14,322 nt of DNA from an uncultured Collinsella sp. (GTDB taxonomy: Bacteria > Actinomycetota > Coriobacteriia > Coriobacteriales > Coriobacteriaceae): assembly GCA_900549065.1 (NCBI GenBank), contig URNC01000038.1, positions 1 through 14,322 of the forward strand, given 5' to 3'. Of the stretch, positions 5,647-14,142 are shown piece by piece. Every line of letters begins with the position of its first letter. Positions within the stretch are counted from its first letter, which is position 1. The notes beneath the pieces were generated by a model that was not told where the DNA came from, did not search any database, and saw only the letters and a program-made list of their open reading frames with translations. Both the position numbers and the translations under genes were made by a program.

Positions 5647-8007
5647 CTACACACGGCGCTTGAGTTGCGCTCCGCCCTCGCCGGGCATAAGACGGCGAGC
5701 GTCGTAGACCGAGTCGACGCTGCTGATGGAAGCCAGCAGCGGATCCAGGCCGCTCGCATCCGAAATCTCGACCATAAAGCGCAGGGTCGCAATACCCTCG
5801 CGGTTGGTCGAGGTGGCGGCGGAAAGGATATTGCCGCCTGCATCGCCAATGGCAATGGTGACGTCCTTGAGCAGGCCCATGCGGTCCAGGCACTCGACCA
5901 CGATCTCGACCTGGAAGAGAGTGTCGGCAGCACCATCCCACTCTACGTCAATCATGCGCTCGGGGTGCTCCATGAGGCCCTTGACGTTGGGGCAGTTGGC
6001 GCGATGCACCGAAACGCCACGACCGCGCGTGATGAAGCCAACGATGTCGTCGCCCGTCACGGGGTTACAGCAATGAGCCAGACGGACCAGCAGGCCGCTG
6101 TTGCTCTCGCCCTTGACGATAATGCCGTTACTGGCGCTCTTACCGCGCTTTTGCGGCTTGCGGTTGGATCCGCGGGCAGGCTGCTTTACGACCTCGGCGA
6201 TAGCCTCGGCCTTGGTGAGCTGTTCCTCGGGCTTGGGGTCCAAGATTTGCTCGACCTTATTGCCCACAGCGCGCGGGGCAACCTTGCCCGCGCCAACGGC
6301 TGCAAAAAGGTCCTCGAGCTGCTTGAAGTTAAACTGCTCCGCCACGGCGTTGAGCGCACGCGTGGATCGTGGCGTAGAGATGCCATACCCGCGCTTACGC
6401 AGGTCCTTGGCCAGTATATCGCGGCCGGCGGCAGCGTCGTCGTCCTTGGTCGCGGCGGCGAAATAACGGCGAATCTTTGACTTGGCCGAAGGTGTCTTGA
6501 CGATCTTGAGCCAATCGCGCGACGGCTTAGAGCTCTTGTTAGTCAGAATCTCGACACGGTCACCCGTCTTGATCTCGTGCGTGAGCGGCGCCACCGCACC
6601 GTTGATCTTGGCGCCGACACAGTGGTTACCGACCTCGGTATGAACGGCGTAGGCAAAGTCGAGCGGTGTAGAGCCGGCACGAAGCGCCATGACCTCGCCC
6701 TTGGGCGTAAAGACAAAAATTTCCTGGTCGAACAAGTCGACCTTCAGCGAATGCAGGTATTCCTTGGCATCGGTGATCTCGTCAGACGCCGCCCAGTCGA
6801 GTGAGTGCTTGAGCCAGTTGATCTGGTCGTCCAGACGCTGCGCATCGTTAGTCTTGGAGGCAGACGATCCGCCCGACTTCTTATACAGCCAGTGGGCAGC
6901 GATGCCGTACTCGGCCTGCTCGTGCATTTCGTAGGTTCGAATCTGAATCTCGAGCGGACGGGCCGTGGGGCCGATAACCGTCGTGTGAAGCGATTGGTAG
7001 TTATTGACCTTGGGCATGGCGATATAGTCTTTAAAACGACCGGGCATGGGATGCCACAGGGTATGCACGGCACCAAGCGTGGAATAGCAATCGCGCACCG
7101 AATGAGTGATGACGCGCAGCGCCACCAGGTCGTAAATCTCGGAGAACTCCTTGCCCTTGCGCTTCATCTTTTGATAGATGGACCAATAGTGCTTGGAACG
7201 ACCGTTGATCTGGAAGCCCTCAAGACCAATGCGATTGAGCTCATCGGTGAGCGTCTTGATGGTCTCGGCCAGATAACGCTCGCGAACCTCGCGCGACTCG
7301 GATACCATGCGCGAGATGCGCTGGTAGGCATCGGGCTCCAAGTAGAAAAAGGACAGATCCTCGAGCTCCCACTTGATTGAACTCATGCCCAGGCGGTCGG
7401 CCAAAGGCGCGTACACGTCCATGGTCTCGCGTGCCTTAAACAGGCGGCGGTCCTCGCGCAGAGCGGCAAGCGTGCGCATGTTATGCAGGCGGTCGGCGAG
7501 CTTGACGATGATGACGCGGATGTCCTTGGACATGGCGAGGAACATCTTGCGCAGCGTAAGCGCCTGCTTCTCGTCCATGCTGTCGACTTCAATGTTGGTG
7601 AGCTTGGTCACGCCGTCGACGAGCCCCGCCACGGTTTCGCCAAACAGACCCGAAACATCGGCAAGCGAGGTCTCGGTGTCCTCGACGGTATCGTGCAGCA
7701 ACGCGGCGCACACCACATCGCAGTCCATCTTGAGGTCAGCCAGAATGATAGCTACCTCGACGGGATGGTTAATGTACATCTCACCCGAGCGCCGCTTTTG
7801 GTTGCAGTGCTTCTCGGCAGCAAAGCAGTAGGCCTGCTCCACCTTGGAGAAGTCGTCCTCGTTCATATATTTGAGGCACAGACGCTCCAGCTTGTCGTAG
7901 CTGTCCGCCATAATCTCGGGCGGCAGCTCATCGGCATGCTTATAGTGCTCCATCTCCGAAAACGGCTGGAGGGTGGAATCATGGGCGGTACGGGCTGCGG
8001 CGTCCAT
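5647..8007 (-). CDS. relA: Bifunctional (p)ppGpp synthetase/hydrolase (Rel/SpoT)
   Basis: This 786-residue long RSH protein controls the stringent response by making and degrading (p)ppGpp. The N-terminal HD hydrolase domain is intact: YINHPVEVA (His81), LLHDTVEDT (His105, Asp106) and KLADRLHNMRTL. The synthetase domain (about 240-375) has GRSKHYWSIYQKM, PGRFKDYIAMPKVNNYQSLH and the Q/E/Y catalytic area. The loop at 324-327 is RFKD, the RxKD signature of bifunctional enzymes rather than the ExDD of synthetase-only RelA. A TGS domain (about 428-490), a conserved-cysteine region (HCCNPV, then HRANCPN) and a C-terminal ACT domain (about 698-775) follow. AAGGGG lies 7 bases before the ATG. The gene is 15 bp downstream of recJ-helicase, so the two are one operon. 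Confidence 0.96.
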   Translation of the reverse strand: MDAAARTAHDSTLQPFSEMEHYKHADELPPEIMADSYDKLERLCLKYMNEDDFSKVEQAYCFAAEKHCNQKRRSGEMYINHPVEVAIILADLKMDCDVVCAALLHDTVEDTETSLADVSGLFGETVAGLVDGVTKLTNIEVDSMDEKQALTLRKMFLAMSKDIRVIIVKLADRLHNMRTLAALREDRRLFKARETMDVYAPLADRLGMSSIKWELEDLSFFYLEPDAYQRISRMVSESREVRERYLAETIKTLTDELNRIGLEGFQINGRSKHYWSIYQKMKRKGKEFSEIYDLVALRVITHSVRDCYSTLGAVHTLWHPMPGRFKDYIAMPKVNNYQSLHTTVIGPTARPLEIQIRTYEMHEQAEYGIAAHWLYKKSGGSSASKTNDAQRLDDQINWLKHSLDWAASDEITDAKEYLHSLKVDLFDQEIFVFTPKGEVMALRAGSTPLDFAYAVHTEVGNHCVGAKINGAVAPLTHEIKTGDRVEILTNKSSKPSRDWLKIVKTPSAKSKIRRYFAAATKDDDAAAGRDILAKDLRKRGYGISTPRSTRALNAVAEQFNFKQLEDLFAAVGAGKVAPRAVGNKVEQILDPKPEEQLTKAEAIAEVVKQPARGSNRKPQKRGKSASNGIIVKGESNSGLLVRLAHCCNPVTGDDIVGFITRGRGVSVHRANCPNVKGLMEHPERMIDVEWDGAADTLFQVEIVVECLDRMGLLKDVTIAIGDAGGNILSAATSTNREGIATLRFMVEISDASGLDPLLASISSVDSVYDARRLMPGEGGAQLKRRV

Positions 8008-8022
8008 CGAGGTCCCCTTCCC

Positions 8023-11000
8023 CTAGGCCCGCGGTACGATCGGGCGGTTAACTTTGGCTAGCATATCAGAAGCGCACGAATCGAGTGCCCAGCTCCGAAA
8101 AGCCGTGAACTCCATGCGCGAGCGCAAGCCCTCCAAATAGCGAATTGACCTGCTTAATTGCACGCGACCGGGGTTTTCCGCCATCGCGATGCGACGCGTA
8201 TCGTCAAACCCCGAAACGCGGCAGAAACCGAGTTCTTCGAAGATTCCCAGGCCGCTTTCCACTGAGCGCTCGTCGACCGGCGTGCGGGCATCGATGGCAA
8301 GACACATCTGCGCAATGTCGATATCGCTCGCGCAGAATGAATCGTCCCCCGTCTTGCCACGGTTGGAGCGCCACATGGTCTGCAGCGCTCGATAGAGCGT
8401 GACAAGCTCATCGCGCTCGGGCGCGTAACAATCGAGCAGGCGCTCATTAATACGAGCGTCACGCGACGAATAGAGCAGGTGAATCACGGCGGGCTGTCCA
8501 TCGCGACCGGCACGGCCACTCATCTGGTTAAACTCAATCGCACCAAACGGCATGTGGTAGAGCACGACATGACGGATATCGGGTAGGTTGACGCCCTCAC
8601 CGAAGGCCGAGGTTGAAACGATGCAGCTGAGACTTCCGTCTCTAAAGGCTTCCTCAACACGGCGGCGATCGGAGCGCGCAAGCCCGGCGTTATAGAACGC
8701 GATCTGGGTCGCACAGTCGGGCACGCGTTTGCGCAACGTCTTGGCAAGCGCCACGGACTGGTCGCGTGAGTTCACGTAGATAACGGTCTTCTCCCCCGTC
8801 GCCACGATCGACACCAGGCGATTTTCGCGGCTCGCAAGGTCTCGGTCATCCTCGAGCTGCAGGTTCTCGCGCACCGTCTCGTCGACCACCGTACGGGTAA
8901 TCGGTAGCACGCGGGCGAGCTCGGCCACAACCGGAGCCGTTGCGGTGGCAGTCGCGGCCATGACAACGAGGTTGCCCAGGGCCTTGAGAATATCGGGCAT
9001 GTCGAGGTATGCGCTCCGGTCACCGCCCTTGGCAAGACCGGCATGGTGTGCCTCATCGATAACGACAAAGCCGATACGTCCAGAACGCGCAAAGCGATCG
9101 CGATGGATGGAAAGGAACTCAGGCGTCGTGAGAACGATGCCGGTGCGACCCGAAGCCAGGCCGGCAAACACGTCATCGCGCGCGGCCTCCACGGTCTCGC
9201 CGGTCAGCACGCCTACGCCAATGCCGAGCGCGGCCATCGTCGACGAGAGGTGATAGGCCTGGTCGGCAACGAGCGCGCGCAGCGGATAGACAAAGATACT
9301 CGCACGCCCGCGAAGAACCGCCTCGCGCGCGGCATGCACATGGAAGATAAGAGACTTGCCGCGCCCCGTTCCCATAACGGCCAGAACACTTTGGTGATCG
9401 GCCAGGGCATCGAGCGCCTCGACCTGCGCGCGGTGCGGCTGGTTCGATCCGATAAAGCTGTGAATGAGTGAGCGCGTGAGCTCGGTATAGGAAAGCTGGG
9501 CAAGCGTCTCGCGTTTACGCGACTCCAGGCGCAGCCCAGAATCCGCCGGTTGTACGCCGCGGCGAAGCTCACATGCCGGGTCGTCAACGCTGGGCGCCGT
9601 GGTATCGCGGACCAAGACATCCTTAATCATGAGCTTTGGCTTTACGCGACCTTGCCAATGCTCGGCAACGGCCTCGAACACCAAGTCGACAGCGCTGTCG
9701 CAATTGATAAGCCTATCGATCTGCGGCACGCGAAACATGATTGCCGGCACGCTCGCGGCTCCATCCGTCGCCACGAAGCGCATATGCTCGCCGGTCTTGC
9801 CCACCACGGCGCGATCGCACATCGTCACGCCCTCGGCAGCCAGCAGCGGCACCTTATTACCCTGGCCAAACGGCTCAAGGCGGGAAATCTGCTCGATGGT
9901 CTCGATATTCAATTCGGAAAGGTCAACCGTGGCGGCAACCTCGTCGGTGTTCTCAAAGTCCTCGGCGGGAAGCTCGGACAACACGGCGGAAAGGCGACGA
10001 CGAAACTCATCGAGCTTAGACGCCTCGATGGTCACGCCCACCGCACCGGCATGTCCGCCGCGGCGAATCAGCAGGTCGGAGCAGCGCTCGACGGCTTCGA
10101 ACAGGTTGACCTTGCCCACCGAGCGACCCGAGCCACGTGCTATACCGTCCTCGATAGAGAAGAGCAACGCCGGCACGTGATATCGGTTGGTAAGGCGGCT
10201 CGCCACGATGCCCTTAACGCCCTCGTGCCAGCCCTCGCCACCCACGACGATTGCGCGACCGCCATCATAGGTCTCCTCGACCTTTGCCATGGCATCACGC
10301 GTGAGCTCCGCCTCAATCTCGCGACGCTGACGGTTGATCTCCTCGAGCTCGGCCGCCAGTGCACTTGCCTCGATAGGATCGCGGGCAAGCAGCAGGTCGA
10401 GCGCCAGCTTGGGATCGGCCATGCGGCCGGCGGCGTTTAAGCGGGGAATGAGCGAGAACGATAGACCGTCCGCCGTAATGGTAGAAAGGTCGGCCTTGGC
10501 GAGCGCTGCAAGCGCGATGTAGCCGGGACGAGCCGTCACGCGCATCTGTTGGATGCCCTCGGCGACCAACGCGCGGTTCTCGGCCGTCAATGGCATCATG
10601 TCGGACACGGTGCCCAGCGCCGCAACCTCAATCAGCGAACGCCAATACGACGGCTTGCCCAGACGCTCGCCCAAAACCTGCACCAGCTTGAGCGCCACGC
10701 CAGCACCGGCAAGCTCGCGCGAGGGGCCCTCATCCTCGAGCTTGGGGTCGGTCAGGGGCACGCCCTGCGGCACCTGGTCGGACGGCTCATGGTGGTCCGT
10801 AACCACCAGATCGATTCCCAAGCTCTCCAGATAGGAGACCTCATCCTTGGCCGCGATACCGTTATCGACGGTCACAATCAGATTGGGTTGGGCGAGCTCG
10901 TTGACGCGATCGAGCGCGGCGCGCGAAAGGCCATAACCCTCGTCAAAGCGGTGCGGGATAAACGGTGTGACATCGGCGCCAAACGTCCGCAGCGCCTCGG

Positions 11001-11310
11001 TCAACAGGCAGGTCGATGTAATGCCGTCAACGTCAAAATCACCAAAGACGGCGATACGCTCGCGGTTGCGGATGGCGCGTTCGACACGATCGGCAACAAC
11101 TGACATGCCCGGAATGACGAGCGGATCGGCCCAATCACGGTCGAGCGAAGGCGTCAGAAATAGCTGTCCCTCCTCAATCGAGGCAATGCCGTGCGCAACC
11201 ATAATGCGCGCCACCAGCCTGGGTATGCCCAGGCCAGCCGAAAGCTCCTTTTCGAGCTCGGGGTTTTGCCGAGCGACCGCCCAGCGATGCGTCGTCTTAA
11301 GCGATGACAT
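8023..11310 (-). CDS. recJ: Fused RecJ single-strand exonuclease and RecQ-like DEAH helicase
   Basis: About 1095 residues from the ATG at 11308-11310. Residues 1-570 form a complete RecJ 5'-3' ssDNA exonuclease: motif I FGDFDVDG (about 91-96), VDNG, motif III DHH (172-174), motif IV GTVSD (233-237), then DHHA1 motifs GWHEGVKG (360) and GGHAGAVG (418), and an OB-type region. After a linker, a superfamily 2 helicase starts at about 620: Walker A GTGRGKS (647-653), DEAH (752-755), motif III ATATAT, and motif VI QMSGRAGRDGQ (929-939), which is RecQ-like. I see no four-cysteine RecQ zinc site or HRDC domain. RecJ is normally about 570 residues, and RecQ and RecJ act together in resecting DNA ends, so the fusion puts both activities in one chain. 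A GTG start 45 bp earlier is possible but lacks a better ribosome-binding site; GGTGG lies before my choice. The N-terminal half alone justifies the symbol. Confidence 0.92.
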   Translation of the reverse strand: MSSLKTTHRWAVARQNPELEKELSAGLGIPRLVARIMVAHGIASIEEGQLFLTPSLDRDWADPLVIPGMSVVADRVERAIRNRERIAVFGDFDVDGITSTCLLTEALRTFGADVTPFIPHRFDEGYGLSRAALDRVNELAQPNLIVTVDNGIAAKDEVSYLESLGIDLVVTDHHEPSDQVPQGVPLTDPKLEDEGPSRELAGAGVALKLVQVLGERLGKPSYWRSLIEVAALGTVSDMMPLTAENRALVAEGIQQMRVTARPGYIALAALAKADLSTITADGLSFSLIPRLNAAGRMADPKLALDLLLARDPIEASALAAELEEINRQRREIEAELTRDAMAKVEETYDGGRAIVVGGEGWHEGVKGIVASRLTNRYHVPALLFSIEDGIARGSGRSVGKVNLFEAVERCSDLLIRRGGHAGAVGVTIEASKLDEFRRRLSAVLSELPAEDFENTDEVAATVDLSELNIETIEQISRLEPFGQGNKVPLLAAEGVTMCDRAVVGKTGEHMRFVATDGAASVPAIMFRVPQIDRLINCDSAVDLVFEAVAEHWQGRVKPKLMIKDVLVRDTTAPSVDDPACELRRGVQPADSGLRLESRKRETLAQLSYTELTRSLIHSFIGSNQPHRAQVEALDALADHQSVLAVMGTGRGKSLIFHVHAAREAVLRGRASIFVYPLRALVADQAYHLSSTMAALGIGVGVLTGETVEAARDDVFAGLASGRTGIVLTTPEFLSIHRDRFARSGRIGFVVIDEAHHAGLAKGGDRSAYLDMPDILKALGNLVVMAATATATAPVVAELARVLPITRTVVDETVRENLQLEDDRDLASRENRLVSIVATGEKTVIYVNSRDQSVALAKTLRKRVPDCATQIAFYNAGLARSDRRRVEEAFRDGSLSCIVSTSAFGEGVNLPDIRHVVLYHMPFGAIEFNQMSGRAGRDGQPAVIHLLYSSRDARINERLLDCYAPERDELVTLYRALQTMWRSNRGKTGDDSFCASDIDIAQMCLAIDARTPVDERSVESGLGIFEELGFCRVSGFDDTRRIAMAENPGRVQLSRSIRYLEGLRSRMEFTAFRSWALDSCASDMLAKVNRPIVPRA

Positions 11311-11362
11311 GAGCGCCCACCCCCGATAGGGGCAGGTCGCCGCGATACCTCTCACGGTTCAT
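11297..11362 (-). other. Possible 21-codon upstream ORF overlapping the recJ start
   Basis: An ATG at 11360-11362, about 10 bases after GAGGA, opens a 21-codon frame (MNRERYRGDL...) out of phase with recJ. Its TAA (11297-11299) lies just inside recJ. Such overlap can couple translation of the downstream gene. The small frame resembles no known protein and may be chance. Confidence 0.25.
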
Positions 11363-11418
11363 AGCGATGAGTCCTCTGTGTATGCCCACTTCGGCAGGCA
11401 GATCTGTTGAACGGGTTT

Positions 11419-11424
11419 ATTATA
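11419..11424 (-). promoter_or_regulatory. -10 element of the recJ-relA promoter
   Basis: The minus strand carries a perfect TATAAT about 100 bp upstream of the recJ start. No convincing -35 lies 17 bp further up. Immediately upstream, inside the spacer, CCGTGC and GCACGG face each other around one base (11425-11437), a possible repressor site. Confidence 0.5.
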
Positions 11425-11437
11425 CCGTGCGGCACGG
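11425..11437. promoter_or_regulatory. Operator-like 13-bp inverted repeat in the recJ promoter spacer
   Basis: CCGTGC-G-GCACGG is perfectly symmetrical and abuts the TATAAT of the recJ promoter. A protein bound here would block polymerase. The regulator is unknown, and the sequence is not a LexA or CIRCE consensus. Confidence 0.3.
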
Positions 11438-11489
11438 ACGCAGAGCCTCGCAGCACGCCGTGGTTTCGGTAAACGATGCCGGTAATACC

Positions 11490-11504
11490 CTCGAAATAAT
11501 CGAG
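11490..11504. promoter_or_regulatory. Operator-like 15-bp inverted repeat upstream of the transporter
   Basis: CTCGA and TCGAG flank AATAA about 83 bp before the transporter start, in the divergent intergenic region. I could not place a clear plus-strand promoter beside it, so a regulatory role is only possible. Confidence 0.2.
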
Positions 11505-11586
11505 CGTTTCTAACGCACGGATGCATGCGAGCGTCTAGCATATCCATTCAAAACGGATTTACGAGCAAAGGGAGTCACAAGAGCAG

Positions 11587-12585
11587 ATGAAGCAATGGGT
11601 TGGACTGGGAAAGTTCCTCGCGGGGCATATGCAGGTCATCGTTCCGATTTGCGTAACGCTCGGTGTGCTCTTTCCCCAGCAGATCGGCGTACTCAAGCCC
11701 ATCGTTCCCGCTCTCTTCGCCTTTATGACGTTCCAAGGCGCGCTCAGCAACACCTTCCACCAGGTAGCCGAGGTGTTCCGCCGTCCGCTGCACCTGATTT
11801 TGGCGCTGCTCGTCTCGGCGGTGCTTATTCCCATAGCAGCTTATGCCATGGGATCGCTGTTCTTTGGCTCCAACCCCAACCTTGTCTGCGGCATCGTGCT
11901 CGAGTACAGCGTACCCGTGGCAGTCACTGCCTTTATGTGGATTAGCATGTTCGGCGGCAACGGCCCGCTCGCGCTCACCATTATCCTGACGTCCTCGGTT
12001 ATCTCGCCTGTGACGATTCCGCTCACGCTGAAGCTCTTGCTGGGTGCCACCGTCTCGATCGATGTGCCGAGCATGATGCAGGACATGGCCTTTATGATCG
12101 CCATCCCCGCCGTGCTCGGCATCGTGATCAACGAGCTCACGCGTGGATGGGGACACGAGAAGCTCTCCCCCGCGCTCTCGCCCGCCTGCAAGTTCATGAT
12201 GATGGGCGTTATCGCCTCAAACTCCACCGCCATGAGTGAGTACGTGCTGCACATGAACGCGGTGCGTCTGGAAGTCGCCCTCTTTATTTTGACCTTCGCC
12301 ATCAGCGGCTTTGTCGTCGGTTTTCTGGTCGCCCGTGCGCTGCATCTGCCATATAGCGAGACGACTACCATGTGCTTTACCTGCGGCATGCGTAACATCT
12401 CTTCGGGCGCCGTCATCGCCACACAGTACTTTCCAGGCGAAGTCGTGTTTCCCGTCATGTGCGGAACGCTGTTTCAGCAGATACTCGCCTCGTTTATCGG
12501 GCATCTCTTTGAGCGTCTGACCGACGAGGAGCGCGCCGCCCAGCGCAAGCGTGTCGAGGCCGGCCGCGACGCCATGGCGCGCTAG
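11587..12585 (+). CDS. Bile acid:sodium symporter family (BASS) transporter
   Basis: This 332-residue integral membrane protein has about nine or ten hydrophobic spans, beginning at residues 15-30 and ending near 300, then a charged cytoplasmic tail (residues 308-332). The C-terminal half has TMCFTCGMRNISSGAVIATQ, which matches the conserved G-x-R-N stretch of the BASS family, and EYSVPVAVTAF (106-116) fits the family's earlier core helix. Members import bile acids, pantoate, pyruvate or other organic anions with sodium, so the substrate here is open. GGGAG lies 12 bases before the ATG, a rather long spacing. It is the only plus-strand gene, divergent from recJ and convergent with the GalT-like gene, with about 30 bp between the stops. 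Confidence 0.82.
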   Translation: MKQWVGLGKFLAGHMQVIVPICVTLGVLFPQQIGVLKPIVPALFAFMTFQGALSNTFHQVAEVFRRPLHLILALLVSAVLIPIAAYAMGSLFFGSNPNLVCGIVLEYSVPVAVTAFMWISMFGGNGPLALTIILTSSVISPVTIPLTLKLLLGATVSIDVPSMMQDMAFMIAIPAVLGIVINELTRGWGHEKLSPALSPACKFMMMGVIASNSTAMSEYVLHMNAVRLEVALFILTFAISGFVVGFLVARALHLPYSETTTMCFTCGMRNISSGAVIATQYFPGEVVFPVMCGTLFQQILASFIGHLFERLTDEERAAQRKRVEAGRDAMAR

Positions 12586-12615
12586 ACTGTCCGCATTACA
12601 CGGGTGTTAATCTTG

Positions 12616-13413
12616 CTATACGAGCGTTTCCAGATGCGCACGCAAGCGCTCAGCATCGATATCGAGCGTTGTCTCGGCATTGACCTGGGCCAAACGATAG
12701 CCGACAAAGTAGGGCGAAACCACCCAACGCGGCAGCGCCTTGGCAATGGTCCGACCGCCCAGGTGATAGAAGAACAAGTTGTACGACTCTGCGCGACCAC
12801 CGTGGTGCTCGTTCAGGATATAGCGCAGAGCCACCTGGATCGCATCGGCGAAGAGATCTGCCTCGGCTTGGTCTCTTGTGTCATCGCTGGCGGCAATTCC
12901 CTGCGGGGCTGAAACGTTGACCTCAAAGAACCCCATGATCGGTTCGGTTGAGATGTTGGCCGCGATTCTCCCCTGTTGCCAGACATTGATGCCTTCGAAA
13001 TTGGCGGAAGTCAACGAAGCATAGCCGTCTTCCTGCTCCAAACCCACAATCTGCATGTGCGGATGAACGAGACTACCGCCCGAGAGAGGACCCTTGTTCT
13101 TGTACATGAGCACGCTTCGATACTGCTGTGAATCGATCATCTGCTGCCAGCAATCCAGGGCAAACCTCATCACATGGTGGAGTTCATCTGGCTCATAGGT
13201 CGCCAGGTCGGCATCGTGATCGGCTGACTCGATCAGCACGGTTTGACGGGTGGCGCACAGGGTTTTGAACTTATTCTCGAGCCAGATGCAGTCGCCGTCG
13301 CGCCGGATGATATTGGCGAGTCCCTCGGTATCGCAAAAGGGGCACGCGGTGCCAGGGCGCCGGTTGTCGTCGGGCTTGCCGCTCGCCTGCTGAACGTCAA
13401 ATACCAGCGCCAC
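12616..13413 (-). CDS. GalT/HIT-superfamily zinc protein (DUF4931-like)
   Basis: This 265-residue protein has CPFC at 24-27, a zinc-knuckle pair as in galactose-1-phosphate uridylyltransferases, and LVHPHMQIVG at 115-124. The latter has the His-x-His-x-Gln spacing of the GalT/HIT active site (HPHxQ), where the second His is the nucleotidylated residue. HEHHGG-type histidines and YNLFFYHLGGR follow in the C-terminal half. It is shorter than true GalT (about 350 or 500 residues) and lacks the full GalT pattern, so I call the superfamily only. It starts at GTG (13411-13413), 8 bases after GGAGG inside the end of cutC and 3 bp past the cutC stop, so translation is probably coupled. Nucleotidyl transferase or phosphorylase activity is inferred. 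Confidence 0.78.
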   Translation of the reverse strand: MALVFDVQQASGKPDDNRRPGTACPFCDTEGLANIIRRDGDCIWLENKFKTLCATRQTVLIESADHDADLATYEPDELHHVMRFALDCWQQMIDSQQYRSVLMYKNKGPLSGGSLVHPHMQIVGLEQEDGYASLTSANFEGINVWQQGRIAANISTEPIMGFFEVNVSAPQGIAASDDTRDQAEADLFADAIQVALRYILNEHHGGRAESYNLFFYHLGGRTIAKALPRWVVSPYFVGYRLAQVNAETTLDIDAERLRAHLETLV

Positions 13414-13416
13414 GGG

Positions 13417-14094
13417 TTACGCCTCCAGCGGCACGATCTTGGTGCCATGGAGCTCGGAGACGCCCAATGCCGCCGCCACGGTATCGCGGTTGGCCGTGGA
13501 AATGCCGCCGCCGGGAAGGATGGTCAGGCGGTCGCCCGCATACTCGACAAGACGCGATAGGTGCTCCAGATTGTCCTCGATCGGCGTTCCGGCAGCACCA
13601 CCATGCGTCAGGATACGCGTGATGCCACAGTCGGCGAGCGTGTCGACAGCATCGATCTGAGCCTCGGGCGAGAGCTGGTCAAACGCCATGTGGAAGGTGA
13701 TGTCAATGGGCTCACGCTTGCACTCCTCGGTCGCGCAGCCCGCAGCCATCACGAGGGCGCCGAGCGTAAGTTCATCGAGCGCCCATCCGCCGGCACAAGG
13801 CTTGCAGCAGCCAAAGACCAAGCCGTCGGCGCCGGCGCTCACGGCAAGACCCAAGTCCATCTCCATCATGCGCAGCTCGTCCTGGTTGTAGTGAAAGTCA
13901 CCACCACGCGGGCGAATCATGCACATCACTCGCGCATCATGCTCGTGAGCGTAACTGACTGTATTGCTAATAACACCGGCGGAAGGCGTGGTGCCACCGA
14001 CGGCGAGGTTGTCACACAGCTCAATGCGCCCCGCACCGGCCTCGATGGCCGCCGGCACCCGCTCAAAGTTCTCGGCACAAAACTCGTACAGCAT
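13417..14094 (-). CDS. cutC: CutC family TIM-barrel protein
   Basis: This 225-residue protein matches CutC throughout: AAIEAGAGRIELCDNLAVGG near the N-terminus, CMIRPRGGDFHY (58-69), ADGLVFGCC, ITFHMAFDQ (132-140) and RILTHGGAAGTP (160-171). CutC was named for copper tolerance in E. coli, but that role is disputed and the enzyme activity is unknown; the TIM-barrel fold suggests a sugar- or phosphate-binding enzyme. Coupling to a GalT/HIT-like gene fits a metabolic job better than metal efflux. I start at the ATG at 14092-14094, 7 bases after GGGGG, because the family begins here; an ATG 39 bp upstream would add 13 atypical residues. The promoter is not clear; the 30-bp inverted repeat lies 49 bp upstream. 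Confidence 0.93.
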   Translation of the reverse strand: MLYEFCAENFERVPAAIEAGAGRIELCDNLAVGGTTPSAGVISNTVSYAHEHDARVMCMIRPRGGDFHYNQDELRMMEMDLGLAVSAGADGLVFGCCKPCAGGWALDELTLGALVMAAGCATEECKREPIDITFHMAFDQLSPEAQIDAVDTLADCGITRILTHGGAAGTPIEDNLEHLSRLVEYAGDRLTILPGGGISTANRDTVAAALGVSELHGTKIVPLEA

Positions 14095-14142
14095 AGATAG
14101 ACCCCCAGATGACAAACGTTTTCCGATGGGCATTGTCGCACG

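Noticed and set aside
5665..6480. A 271-codon open frame on plus opposite relA
   Set aside because: It is antisense to the relA regulatory C-terminus, with low-complexity composition and no convincing ribosome-binding site.
9550..10440. A 296-codon open frame on plus opposite recJ
   Set aside because: It lies fully antisense to the RecJ domain, whose catalytic motifs are unmistakable. Long antisense frames are expected in GC-rich coding DNA, and the product resembles nothing.
11575..12156. A 193-codon minus frame opposite the transporter
   Set aside because: The product is highly charged and His/Arg-rich, typical of an antisense frame over a membrane-protein gene.
12586..12615. Bidirectional terminator between the convergent transporter and GalT-like genes
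   Set aside because: ATTACAC and GTGTTAAT pair only with a bulge, and no clear U-run follows on either strand, so it is too weak to call.
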